A stretch of 64,000 nt of DNA from Candidatus Sungiibacteriota bacterium. GTDB lineage: Bacteria > Patescibacteria > Paceibacteria > Sungbacterales > SURF-37. The stretch spans positions 9,123-73,122 of the forward strand of contig JACPMF010000006.1 in the NCBI GenBank assembly GCA_016186145.1, read 5' to 3'. Made by a program: the position numbers and the translations under genes. The notes beneath the pieces are model-generated. The model had not been told where the DNA came from, did not search any database, and saw nothing but the letters and a program-made list of their open reading frames with translations. Below are positions 17,022 through 24,772 of this stretch, in pieces. Every line of letters begins with the position of its first letter. Position 1 is the stretch's first letter.

Positions 17022-18118
17022 AAAAACTCCGAATTGCCGCAATGGTCTCCGGTCACTTCACTACGCCGCCGCCCCCCGGCGTAATTTACGCGCCGATGGA
17101 TATTGCGGTTGCAGTAAGCGAGGGTTTGGCGAAGCGGGGTCACGACGTGACCTTCTTCGCTCCCGAAGGTTCAAAAATAAAAGTCTCAAAAAATGAAACC
17201 GCCGGACTGAAACCGTTGCGCCAAAACGGAAAGCTCGCAATTTTGGCCGGGCCGAATGTCGGCGGAGCAGAAAAGGCAAAAATCTACAACCTTTGGGACC
17301 AATTCCTGCTTTCTGCCATATATAAAGAATCTCTTGACGGTAAATTTGACGTTGTTCATATTCATCCCGTTGATCGCGCATTACCCTTAGCGTACGCAAT
17401 GCGCAATATCCCAACGGTATATACGCTCCATGATCCCATTTATCCATGGCGTGCCGAAATTTTCCGAATGTTTTCCTCGCCCAATCAGCATTATGTGTCA
17501 ATTAGTGATTCGCAGCGGCTACCAGCCCCGGATCTTAATTATCTCGCGACGATTTATAACGGAATCGACACCAAAGAAATTCCCTTTTACGAAAAACCGA
17601 AGGGAAATTATTTATTATTTGTCGGTCGGCTTCATCCGGAAAAGGGCGTAGCAGAAGCGGTGGAAATTGCCCGAAAAACCGGGGATGAGCTCATAATCCT
17701 TGGACCGCCGGTTACCGGAGAATATTGGGACAAAAAAATTAAACCATATCTCGGAGAGAAAATTCGCCACATCGGCGTTGTTTCAAGAAAGGAACTGTAC
17801 GAATATTATGGAAACGCGAGAGCAACACTCGTGCCAATCCAGTGGGAAGAACCCTTCGGGCTCGTAATGATAGAATCAATGGCCACGGGAACGCCGGTTA
17901 TAGCATTTCGGCGCGGATCGGTGCCGGAGATCGTCGTTGGCGGTAAGAACGGTTTTATTGTTGACACCGTTGATGAGATGGCCGAAGCGATTAAAAGAGT
18001 TGGCGCAATTCGCAGAAACGATTGCCGCATTCATGTTGAAGAAAACTTCGGAATGGAGCGCATGATCGATCGCTATGAAGAAGCATTTTTGCAATTGGTG
18101 GGCACTAAGTCAGGTTAA
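17018..18118 (+). CDS. GT4-family glycosyltransferase (third of three)
   Basis: A 366-residue GT-B protein beginning at ATG 17018, whose ATG overlaps the stop of the glycosidase (ATGA), so translation is coupled. Its N-terminal motif differs from the other two (SGHFTTPPPPGVIYAPMDIA), but the donor motif EPFGLVMIESMATGTPVIAF and the final GKNGFIVDT agree with GT4. The phosphate-binding region GRLHPEKGV is clear. It probably uses a different acceptor from the first two enzymes. Confidence 0.88.
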   Translation: MKKLRIAAMVSGHFTTPPPPGVIYAPMDIAVAVSEGLAKRGHDVTFFAPEGSKIKVSKNETAGLKPLRQNGKLAILAGPNVGGAEKAKIYNLWDQFLLSAIYKESLDGKFDVVHIHPVDRALPLAYAMRNIPTVYTLHDPIYPWRAEIFRMFSSPNQHYVSISDSQRLPAPDLNYLATIYNGIDTKEIPFYEKPKGNYLLFVGRLHPEKGVAEAVEIARKTGDELIILGPPVTGEYWDKKIKPYLGEKIRHIGVVSRKELYEYYGNARATLVPIQWEEPFGLVMIESMATGTPVIAFRRGSVPEIVVGGKNGFIVDTVDEMAEAIKRVGAIRRNDCRIHVEENFGMERMIDRYEEAFLQLVGTKSG

Positions 18119-18144
18119 AAGCATGGGAAAACACCGTAACTGAT

Positions 18145-18672
18145 ATGCGAAAATATTTGCGATACACATGGGCTAGCCCAAAGATTGCCGCCGGAAAATC
18201 TCAAATACACGGCGAGGGCATTTTCGCAACTGAAAAAATAACCAGAGGAGAAAAAATTATGGAGTTTGGGGGAGAGTTGGTATCGCGCGAGCAGGCATTT
18301 TCTGGAAATTATCGAAGCCGTTCAATCTGGATGGTGGATAAAGGTCATTTTCTTGCCTTGCCAAAAAGCGATACGCATATAAGCTTGGATGAGTATTTAA
18401 ATCATTCCTGCGATGCGAATACCTGGCTTGAAGATGAGGTTACTATTGCGGCCTGCCGAGACATTAATTTTGGCGAGGAGATAACTCTAGATCAGGGCAC
18501 TTGGAATTTCGAAGACAGCGAATACACGGACAATCGTGAATTCTGCTCGTGTGGAACGACCCGGTGCCGCCATACGCTGACCAAAGATGATTGGAAACTT
18601 GTTGATATTCAAGAGCGATACAAAGATCATTTCCACCCCATGATTCAACAAAAGATTGATGCGATAGTATAA
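18145..18672 (+). CDS. SET-domain protein (predicted protein lysine methyltransferase)
   Basis: A 175-residue protein consisting almost entirely of a SET domain. HGEGIFATEKITRGEKIMEF (residues 23-42) fits SET motif I, and LNHSCDANTW (about 90-99) is the NHSCxPN motif that binds S-adenosylmethionine. GEEITLDQG (about 112-120) is motif IV, where most active enzymes have Tyr at the position occupied here by Gln. A post-SET-like FCSCGTTRCRH follows. It sits 26 nt after the third glycosyltransferase and 23 nt before an APH-like kinase. The substrate is unknown; the Tyr-to-Gln change may alter activity. Confidence 0.8.
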   Translation: MRKYLRYTWASPKIAAGKSQIHGEGIFATEKITRGEKIMEFGGELVSREQAFSGNYRSRSIWMVDKGHFLALPKSDTHISLDEYLNHSCDANTWLEDEVTIAACRDINFGEEITLDQGTWNFEDSEYTDNREFCSCGTTRCRHTLTKDDWKLVDIQERYKDHFHPMIQQKIDAIV

Positions 18673-18695
18673 AGAAGATCGACGCGGCAAAAGTT

Positions 18696-19655
18696 ATGGA
18701 AAAATTTCAAAGACGGATCAAATTCAGCGGTGATATCCGCCCGCTTTTAGAAAAGATCGCGTTTGATTATAAATTAGGCCTCTATAAAACGCACCGCATT
18801 ATCCCTGTCGGTTACGAGGATTACAACCTCGTGCTCACGACTGAAAAAGATAGATATTTTGTAAAAATTTTCGCCTCCTATCGTTCGAGGGCGAACTGCG
18901 AACGGTATATCGCGATCATTCGTCAAGCTTTGAGACACGGAGTTTGCCATCCCATGCTTTATAAATCTCCGAGTGGATTTTTATATTCATTGAATCTAAA
19001 CAAAATCATGCTCCGGTTATGCGTGATGGAATATATAGATGGAACTAGCCTCTATTCTTTGGGGGGAAATTTGAGTCAAAAAAAGGCGAAATTCCTTATC
19101 AAACAGGCGGCACTTATTAACCAAATCAAGTTAAGGCCGAAATTCGTTTACGATAGCTGGGCGATTTCAAACTTTCTTAAGGAGTACAAGAAAAAGCGAA
19201 AATTTCTCGGAGTCAAAGAGCAAACAGCGCTTGATCGGCTCAAAAAGCAATTCGTACAAGTTTCAATTCGAAAATTGCCTCGTTGTTTAGTTCACGGGGA
19301 CATTATTAAAACGAATGTTTTGAAAGATAAGAACGGGAGGCTCCATATCATTGATTTCTCGGTTGCAAACTATTATCCGCGAATACAGGAATTAGCTGTT
19401 TTACTCTGCAGCGTCCTTTTCGATGAAAAATGCCCGGAGAAGATGGAAGACCAAAGACGTTTCGCCTTAAAGGAATACAAAAAACATATCAAACTTACTG
19501 ATGCAGAGGTCCTCGCTTTCCCTATTTTCTGCGATGTTGCTCATGCGATGCACCTGCTTCAGGCCGCTTACGAAGAAAAGGTGAAGCATAATACCAGTAA
19601 GGAGAATAAATACTGGTTAAGGTTGGGTAGAATCGGCCTCGGAGTCGCAAAATAA
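18696..19655 (+). CDS. APH/choline-kinase-fold phosphotransferase
   Basis: A 319-residue protein of the aminoglycoside-phosphotransferase fold. The N-lobe includes YFVKIF (likely ATP-binding Lys) and MEYIDGTSLY (hinge). The catalytic loop CLVHGDIIKTNVL has His-Gly-Asp and Asn, and IIDFSVA supplies the metal-binding Asp. Members phosphorylate small molecules such as sugars, choline or homoserine. Its position at the end of the glycan cluster makes a sugar or sugar alcohol plausible, but that is inference. It ends just before a hairpin that separates it from a convergent minus-strand gene. Confidence 0.75.
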   Translation: MEKFQRRIKFSGDIRPLLEKIAFDYKLGLYKTHRIIPVGYEDYNLVLTTEKDRYFVKIFASYRSRANCERYIAIIRQALRHGVCHPMLYKSPSGFLYSLNLNKIMLRLCVMEYIDGTSLYSLGGNLSQKKAKFLIKQAALINQIKLRPKFVYDSWAISNFLKEYKKKRKFLGVKEQTALDRLKKQFVQVSIRKLPRCLVHGDIIKTNVLKDKNGRLHIIDFSVANYYPRIQELAVLLCSVLFDEKCPEKMEDQRRFALKEYKKHIKLTDAEVLAFPIFCDVAHAMHLLQAAYEEKVKHNTSKENKYWLRLGRIGLGVAK

Positions 19656-19698
19656 ATCCCCACCAAGATTCTTCCACCAGCGGCTTTGGTTTAAAAAA

Positions 19699-19720
19699 AG
19701 CCATCGTGTAAACGATGGCT
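19699..19720 (-). terminator. Intrinsic terminator for the minus-strand cassette
   Basis: AGCCATCG and CGATGGCT form a perfect 8-bp stem around a 6-nt loop. On the minus strand it is followed by a run of seven T, which is a strong intrinsic terminator for the gene at 19738-20214. Confidence 0.8.
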
Positions 19721-19737
19721 GTTACGGATATATCCGG

Positions 19738-20214
19738 TTAGAACTTCGCGATTGTCACGTACGCGTCAGAGATGTGGAGGTTGAGTTCTTTCTCAAGGAG
19801 CTGCTCCCATTCGGCCGCAGTAGCACAGAGTTCATCGTAGATTGTCTCGTCGAAAACATGCACCGTGCGCGTGCTTACCTCGACCAGAGCAGGGTACTGA
19901 TCCGGCTTTTCCGGCTCGACTTTGTCCACGACAAAGTCAGGGATAGCAACCCTTCAACCAAAGCCATTCATTCTGACGACCCCAACCAACGCATCGTCGG
20001 TAAGACAAGCGTTGCTGTGTTCGCGGTTTGACTGCATCACAAGACTCAAAACCTCTTGAGCGCGTTCCTCGCCAAGAACTTCCGAAGAGAGATAATCAAG
20101 TAGCCGAAATCCTTTGGGCGCAAGGGCCCTGTTGAAAGCCGGAAGGATAGTTTCCTTGAATGCTCGTTCCATCAGCGGCCTGTCGGGCACCGCAAACGCC
20201 TCTGTTTTTGGCAC
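19738..20214 (-). pseudogene. Small accessory gene interrupted by an in-frame TGA
   Basis: Two open segments (20214-19954 and 19953-19738) are in the same frame, separated only by one TGA at 19956-19954. Read through, they give about 158 residues without similarity I recognise: a helical first part (RPLMERAFKETILPAFNRAL, FRLLDYLSSEVLGEERAQEV) and a second part rich in acidic residues ending YVTIAKF. The GTG start at 20214 has a good SD (GGAGG), and a promoter and terminator fit the whole length, so the second part belongs to the gene. TGG-to-TGA mutation, a sequencing error, or reinitiation at GTG 19929 are the options. Confidence 0.55.
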
Positions 20215-20267
20215 GTCGTGCCTCCGTTCTCTGCTTCTTAAGCGGTAATAAATTAAAGAGCATTCAC

Positions 20268-20295
20268 AGTATAACTGTCATGGACAAGATGTCAA
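20268..20295 (-). promoter_or_regulatory. Sigma-70-type promoter of the 19738-20214 cassette
   Basis: On the minus strand TTGACA (20295-20290), a 16-nt spacer and TATACT (20273-20268). The predicted transcript would start about 45 nt upstream of the GTG start, which has its own SD. Confidence 0.7.
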
Positions 20296-20348
20296 CTACA
20301 GCCAATAGATACGCTCGTCCTATTATTGTATAATGGCTTAACACTATT

Positions 20349-21341
20349 ATGTCTTTCCGCATTCTTTTGATCTTCGCCGCATTCGGCGGATTTCTCCTCG
20401 CGTTTTACATCCGGCATAAGAAACACGCGCGGGAGAAAATGGTCTGTCCGCTCGATTCCGATTGCGATGCGGTAGTCTACAGCAAATACGCGACTTTTCT
20501 TGGAATCCCCGTAGAAATACTCGGCCTTTTTTACTACGGCTTTATTGCGGTAAGTTACGCGATCTTTCTTGGCATCCCGTCTTTTGCTTCCACCTTGACC
20601 GTATTCGGGACGCTAGTGATAACGGCTGCAGCTTTTCTTTTTTCGCTCTACCTGACTTTTATCCAGGCGTTCGCCCTTAAACAGTGGTGCTCATGGTGTT
20701 TGACGTCTGCCGGTCTTTGCACCGTAATTTTTGGGACTGCGCTCATAAGTTCGGAATTTAGTTTTTTAGGGCTCCTTGCCCAGTATCGCGGCTTTATCCT
20801 AGCAGTGCATATTTTAGGCGTTGCTCTCGGCCTTGGCGGAGCAACGATTACCGATATTTTCTTTTTCAAGTTTTTAAAAGACTTCCGGATTTCAGACTGG
20901 GAAGCCGAAGTAATGCACACGCTATCCCAAGTAATTTGGTTTTCCCTTGCCATTTTGGTATTGGGCGGAATCGGCCTTTATCTCCCGGAGGCGCATGAGT
21001 TTAATCAGTCGCCGAAGTTTCTTTTAAAAATGGTTGTCGTTTCCGTATTGGTCGTAAACGGCGCGTTTCTCAACCTATTCATTGCTCCGAAGTTAATTCA
21101 CATTTCCTTCGGCCAGAAGCACGACCATGAAGCCGGGGAACTTCGCCGTATTCGAAAATTTGCCTTCGCGCTGGGGGCAATTTCCATTGCCTCATGGTAT
21201 TCGGCATTTCTACTCGGTTTTTTGCCAAGGGGCGTCTTTCCGGAATTTTGGACGCCTCTTTTCGGCTACCTTTTAATCGTGGGCGCGGGAGTAGCTACAA
21301 GCCAGCTTCTTGAACGGCTGTTTTCAAAAAAGGCGCCGTAA
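20349..21341 (+). CDS. VKOR-family disulfide oxidoreductase with C-terminal membrane domain
   Basis: A 330-residue polytopic membrane protein. Residues 1-150 are a VKOR domain: the loop cysteines Cys33 and Cys39 (VCPLDSDCDAVVYSKYATF) and the active-site CxxC Cys114-Cys117 (KQWCSWCL). In bacteria VKOR re-oxidises DsbA-like thioredoxins for disulfide formation outside the membrane, using quinone. The C-terminal 180 residues add about five more membrane helices (beginning LAVHILGVALGLGGATITD) not found in minimal VKORs and not recognised here. A TATAAT lies at 20328-20333. The cysteine-rich secreted protein at 11489 is an obvious possible client of the pathway. Confidence 0.85.
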   Translation: MSFRILLIFAAFGGFLLAFYIRHKKHAREKMVCPLDSDCDAVVYSKYATFLGIPVEILGLFYYGFIAVSYAIFLGIPSFASTLTVFGTLVITAAAFLFSLYLTFIQAFALKQWCSWCLTSAGLCTVIFGTALISSEFSFLGLLAQYRGFILAVHILGVALGLGGATITDIFFFKFLKDFRISDWEAEVMHTLSQVIWFSLAILVLGGIGLYLPEAHEFNQSPKFLLKMVVVSVLVVNGAFLNLFIAPKLIHISFGQKHDHEAGELRRIRKFAFALGAISIASWYSAFLLGFLPRGVFPEFWTPLFGYLLIVGAGVATSQLLERLFSKKAP

Positions 21342-21383
21342 ACCCCGTTAGAAGTCGCGGACGCATGATATCATCGCATCTTT

Positions 21384-22130
21384 ATGTTTTCCATTTTTCT
21401 TACGTACATTCTTGTCGGATTTTTTAGCGCATTTTTGCTTCCGCAATTAATGCCGGTCGCCATCCTTCAAAAGCTGATTTATTACGCAAAAAATTTTGAA
21501 ACAAGCCATCGTGACCGAATTCTCAAACCGCTCGTATTGCCGCTTATTCGGCTGGGCATCCATCCTAACGTTATAACCATTCTCGGTTTTTTACTGGTCT
21601 TTGCCGTTGCGTACGGTTTTTTAGTCGAAGCAAATCCTTTATTTTTGTTTTTCGCAGCGCTTTTTGCGGGATTAAGCGATATGTTTGACGGTGTGCTGGC
21701 GCGCGCTTCGGGAAAAGTAACGATGCTTGGCGGTATCCTCGATGGCTCCAGGGATTTTTTTCTTTTCATAGTGCTTACCGCGCGATTCGTCTTCGCTAAT
21801 TCCGTTCCATACACCCTTATTCTTTGGTTTATCGTCGGTGCTGCCGCTATTGAGGTATTGAAAGCCGGTGGAATAATTAAGAACGGGATATTCGTCGGTT
21901 TCGGTTCGTCGACGAAAAAGCGTCTTGGCGGCGAGGGCAAATTGTCCATTGATCGCGCGAAATTTTTTTTCTATATTGCGGGATGCCTCGGCATTCTTCT
22001 TGGCGAGGTGTGGCTGCCAGGCATCTATGCAGGCTATGTGTTCCTTACGGGCGCCATTGTGCTGGTTTTTCTTTCTATCATATGCCACGCGGTTTTGCTT
22101 CGTATGCCGTATGAAGGCCATCCTGCCTAA
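21384..22130 (+). CDS. CDP-alcohol phosphatidyltransferase family enzyme
   Basis: A 248-residue membrane protein with the full family motif D-x2-D-G-x2-A-R-x8-G-x3-D-x3-D. The residues are Asp99, Asp102, Gly103, Ala106, Arg107, Gly116, Asp120 and Asp124 (SDMFDGVLARASG...LDGSRD). Six or so hydrophobic segments surround it. The enzyme joins a CDP-linked diacylglycerol or alcohol to an alcohol acceptor in phospholipid synthesis. Which one (glycerol phosphate, inositol phosphate, serine) cannot be decided from the motif. It follows VKOR by 42 nt in the same orientation. Confidence 0.88.
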   Translation: MFSIFLTYILVGFFSAFLLPQLMPVAILQKLIYYAKNFETSHRDRILKPLVLPLIRLGIHPNVITILGFLLVFAVAYGFLVEANPLFLFFAALFAGLSDMFDGVLARASGKVTMLGGILDGSRDFFLFIVLTARFVFANSVPYTLILWFIVGAAAIEVLKAGGIIKNGIFVGFGSSTKKRLGGEGKLSIDRAKFFFYIAGCLGILLGEVWLPGIYAGYVFLTGAIVLVFLSIICHAVLLRMPYEGHPA

Positions 22131-22189
22131 AGCAGATTAAATACGCGGAGGCCTTGCATTCTTTTGCAGCATTCTTTATTATCAAATTT

Positions 22190-22264
22190 ATGACTTTTGC
22201 GGTAATCAAAACCCCGCACCAAAACCTTCGGTTTGGTACGGGGCAGGCCGGCAGGAAACACTAA
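22190..22264 (+). promoter_or_regulatory. rplU leader: short ORF mimicking the L21 N-terminus, with hairpin
   Basis: A 24-codon ORF starts at ATG 22190 and begins MTFAVIKT, nearly the same as the L21 start MATFAVIKTGG. The codons differ, so it is not a recent duplication. It ends with TAA 2 nt before the rplU ATG (22267). Its middle is a perfect 14-bp-class hairpin, CCCCGCACCAAAAC...GTTTGGTACGGGG (22212-22243). It could be an rplU 5' remnant into which a palindrome was inserted, or a leader used in control of L21. Confidence 0.5.
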
Positions 22265-22266
22265 AT

Positions 22267-22587
22267 ATGGCAACATTCGCGGTAATTAAAACTGGAGGCA
22301 AACAATACCTGATAACTCCGGGCCAAAAACTAAAAATCGAAAAACTTGATGCCGATGGGGGCGCAGTGGTTTCGTTTAGCGAGGTTCTTCTTGTCGTTGA
22401 CGGCGTTACGGCAGAGATCGGAATGCCTTTTATCGGGGGGGCAAAGGTTGAAGCGGAGGTGCTGGGACAGGGGCGGGAGAGAAAGAAAATTGTTTTTAAG
22501 TATCACGCTAAGGCCAGATACAGAAAAAAGAAAGGACATCGCCAACCTTATACCGAAATAGAAATCAAAAAAATCGCTATGAAATGA
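22267..22587 (+). CDS. rplU: Large ribosomal subunit protein bL21
   Basis: A 106-residue protein with the L21 start MATFAVIKTGGKQYLITPGQ and the C-terminal RNA-binding segment HAKARYRKKKGHRQPYTEIE. It binds 23S rRNA early in 50S assembly. Here it is separated from rpmA (L27, 52948-53226), with which it usually forms an operon. Its last 11 bp overlap the 3' end of the convergent recR gene, and both share one hairpin terminator. Confidence 0.97.
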   Translation: MATFAVIKTGGKQYLITPGQKLKIEKLDADGGAVVSFSEVLLVVDGVTAEIGMPFIGGAKVEAEVLGQGRERKKIVFKYHAKARYRKKKGHRQPYTEIEIKKIAMK

Positions 22588-23128
22588 ACAACCGCCGATT
22601 CTGTCGGCGGTTGTTCATTTTCGGTTCATCAGGGAGATACCGCGCCGTTGCATCTCCATCAGTTGTTGCATTTGTGGCAAGAATTATTTCTACCTCCTGT
22701 CCTTCTTTTTTTAGTGACTCCACTCTTTGGAAGAGCTGGGGTACATGAAGCCGTGCGGGAGCCGCAGAATCCAGCGGATCTATTGTTCCGTTCAAAATAT
22801 GATACACTCCTGAAAATCTTTTTGTTTTTTCGATATTTATAAAATCGGCTTCCTTTTCCACCACCATGATATGAGCGTCATTCCGGGCCTTATCGCGGCA
22901 ATTTCTGCAGACTAACGCGTTTGCGTCACTTCCTCGCTCGGCCGATACATAACATTTTCCGCAAAAACCAACTTGGTCGTGCAGTGTTTTCAAAATTTCG
23001 GCAAGCGCTTGCGCTGTTTTTCGCTCTTCACCCAAAAGATAAAAAGCGAATCGGGCGGCTTGGCGCGGACCGATGCCGGGAAAACGGAGAAAGAGGCCGA
23101 TGAGTTTTTGAACAGAAGGTGGATACAT
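22577..23128 (-). CDS. recR: Recombination mediator RecR, short at the C-terminus
   Basis: A 183-residue protein with the helix-hairpin-helix segment FPGIGPRQAARFAFYLL, a four-cysteine zinc site (CGKC...CRNC) and a Toprim domain (IMVVEKEADF; LATNATTDGDATARYL). RecR acts with RecO/RecF in gap repair. Usual length is near 200 residues. Here the chain stops about 19 residues after the ATARYL motif, and those last residues (NNRRQNRRLFIS) are encoded by the terminator hairpin shared with rplU, so the usual C-terminal ARGLPVGG-type segment is missing. Its start codon is the right end of a family-1 palindrome. Confidence 0.93.
   Translation of the reverse strand: MYPPSVQKLIGLFLRFPGIGPRQAARFAFYLLGEERKTAQALAEILKTLHDQVGFCGKCYVSAERGSDANALVCRNCRDKARNDAHIMVVEKEADFINIEKTKRFSGVYHILNGTIDPLDSAAPARLHVPQLFQRVESLKKEGQEVEIILATNATTDGDATARYLPDEPKMNNRRQNRRLFIS
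22586..22616. terminator. Bidirectional terminator between rplU and recR
   Basis: GAACAACCGCCGA pairs with TCGGCGGTTGTTC over 13 bp, followed by ATTTT on plus and ATTTCATAG on minus. On the minus strand it lies inside the recR coding region and encodes its last residues. Confidence 0.8.
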
Positions 23129-23227
23129 GCTTGCTATCGCTCTATCAACGAATTACGAATCTTTTACGAATCTACGAATATAATGAATAAAATTCGTATA
23201 TTCGCGACCGATTCGTAATTCGATGAT
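23129..23227 (-). repeat. Family-1 start-codon palindrome (recR copy)
   Basis: This fills the dnaB-recR gap. Read on the minus strand it starts CATCATCGAATTACGAATC, contains several ACGAAT/ATTCGT units, returns as GATTCGTAATTCGTTGAT and ends in GAGCGATAGCAAGC directly before the recR ATG. There is no SD. Confidence 0.85.
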
Positions 23228-23231
23228 GCTT

Positions 23232-24596
23232 TTAGAACGCCTCGTCGTCAAACCCTTTTGCGAGCGAGTAGAAACTGACCGTGTTTTCATTAAAACCGAG
23301 TTCCACCACGCCGGTCGGTCCGTTTCGATGTTTGGCGATATGAATCTCCGCCACATTTTTTCGATCAGTGTTCTTTTTTACTTTGTCTTCGCGATAGATA
23401 AAAAGCACAACGTCGCTGTCCTGTTCTATGGTGCCGGAATCGCGCAAATCAGAAAGTTTCGGTATCGCATCATGCCGCATTTCAACTGCCCGAGAAAGCT
23501 GGGAAAGTGCGAGTACCGGAATGTTCAGTTCTTTTGCAAGACCCTTAAGCGACCGAGAAATCTCTGAAACTTCTTGAACCCGGCTTTCGGAATTATCCGA
23601 CCCCTTAATCAGTTGCAGGTAGTCAACGACTACAAGGCCAAGGCCTTTATGTTCTGCTTGCAACCTGCGGGCCATTGCCCGTATTTGCATAACGCTTGGG
23701 GAAGCAACATCGTCAACAAATATCGGGGCCTGTGAAAGCGAATCCATTGCGCTTTGGATTTTAACAAGGTCATCGTCGGAAAGATTGCCGGTTCGCAACC
23801 GCCATAAATCCACCTCTGCTTCGGCTGCGATCAGCCGGTCTACCACCTGATCTTTCGACATTTCAAGAGAGAAAAAACCAACCGGCATTTTTTCGTTGAT
23901 TGCAACGCTTCTGACGATATCAAGCGCGAGGGCGGTTTTCCCCAAACTTGGCCGTGCAGCAAGAACCACAAGATCTGATTTCTGCAAACCGGAAAGTTTG
24001 CCATCAATGTCTAAAAAACCTGTTGCCACGCCACGGATTTTCCGTTCCCCCGAATGCGACATTTCGATCCGCTGCCATGCTTCCTCCAACGCCTCTTTAA
24101 CATGGAAAAAATTCTGCTGGAGCGAGTAATTCGAAACCCCGAAGATCTTTTGTTCCGCTTCGTCCAATAATTTTTCGATATCCTGTTTTTCGTCATACGC
24201 GAGTTCGGAAATAGTCGAGGCCGCCGCGATAAGATCCCGGTGGACTTTTTTTCGGTTCACGGTTTTCGCATAATGACTGGCATTGGAAGCTGTGGGCACG
24301 AAATTTACCAGCGTCGTGAGGTATGTCATGCCGCCGATTGGGTCAAGCTCCTTTCGGTCTTTAAGGCGGTTTTTGACGCTCACAATGTCTATCGGCTCGC
24401 GTTTTTCAATAAGATCGAGCATTGCCTGAAAAATCTGCTGGTGCGCCGGCTTGTAAAAATCAGCCGGGCGGATAAGGTCCGCAACCCGGAATATCGCGTC
24501 TTTATCGAGCATAAGCGAACCAAGCACCGACATTTCGGCATCAATGCTTTGCGGAGGCATGCGAGCACCACCGATTTTTTTTGATTCGTTTGGCAT
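23232..24596 (-). CDS. dnaB: Replicative DNA helicase DnaB
   Basis: A 454-residue protein of normal length. The N-terminal DnaB domain is clear (PPQSIDAEMSVLGSLMLDKD), then the RecA-like domain with Walker A AARPSLGKTALALDI, the motif SLEMSKDQVVDRL, Walker B LVVVDYLQLI and the C-terminal SDLRDSGTIEQDSDVVLFI. It unwinds DNA at the replication fork as a hexamer and recruits DnaG (encoded at 46222). No intein is present. recR lies downstream on the same strand after a 103-bp palindromic gap. Confidence 0.97.
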   Translation of the reverse strand: MPNESKKIGGARMPPQSIDAEMSVLGSLMLDKDAIFRVADLIRPADFYKPAHQQIFQAMLDLIEKREPIDIVSVKNRLKDRKELDPIGGMTYLTTLVNFVPTASNASHYAKTVNRKKVHRDLIAAASTISELAYDEKQDIEKLLDEAEQKIFGVSNYSLQQNFFHVKEALEEAWQRIEMSHSGERKIRGVATGFLDIDGKLSGLQKSDLVVLAARPSLGKTALALDIVRSVAINEKMPVGFFSLEMSKDQVVDRLIAAEAEVDLWRLRTGNLSDDDLVKIQSAMDSLSQAPIFVDDVASPSVMQIRAMARRLQAEHKGLGLVVVDYLQLIKGSDNSESRVQEVSEISRSLKGLAKELNIPVLALSQLSRAVEMRHDAIPKLSDLRDSGTIEQDSDVVLFIYREDKVKKNTDRKNVAEIHIAKHRNGPTGVVELGFNENTVSFYSLAKGFDDEAF

Positions 24597-24684
24597 AGTA
24601 AGCGGCGGGGGAATATAAGCTCGAAAATAGAATGGGGATTATGAAGACCCCGTTATCATACATTTTATGAAAATCGAGGTCGAC

Positions 24685-24713
24685 TTGACAAGAGGAAAAA
24701 GTGGTGATAACGT
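24685..24713 (+). promoter_or_regulatory. Promoter of the 24773-25381 cassette
   Basis: Consensus -35 TTGACA (24685-24690), a 17-nt spacer and a weak -10 TAACGT (24708-24713). A further TTAGTAT follows within 5 nt and could serve as an alternative -10. Confidence 0.5.
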
Positions 24714-24772
24714 GTTAGTATTCTTTCACAACTTTTTGTGTTCACTCCAACTTTAACAAACCAGGAGAAACA

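Noticed and set aside
19954..19956. TGA recoded as glycine (Gracilibacteria/SR1 code)
   Set aside because: Many intact genes of normal length end in TGA (for example the glycosidase at 17021 and smc at 42360), and no other core gene contains an internal TGA.
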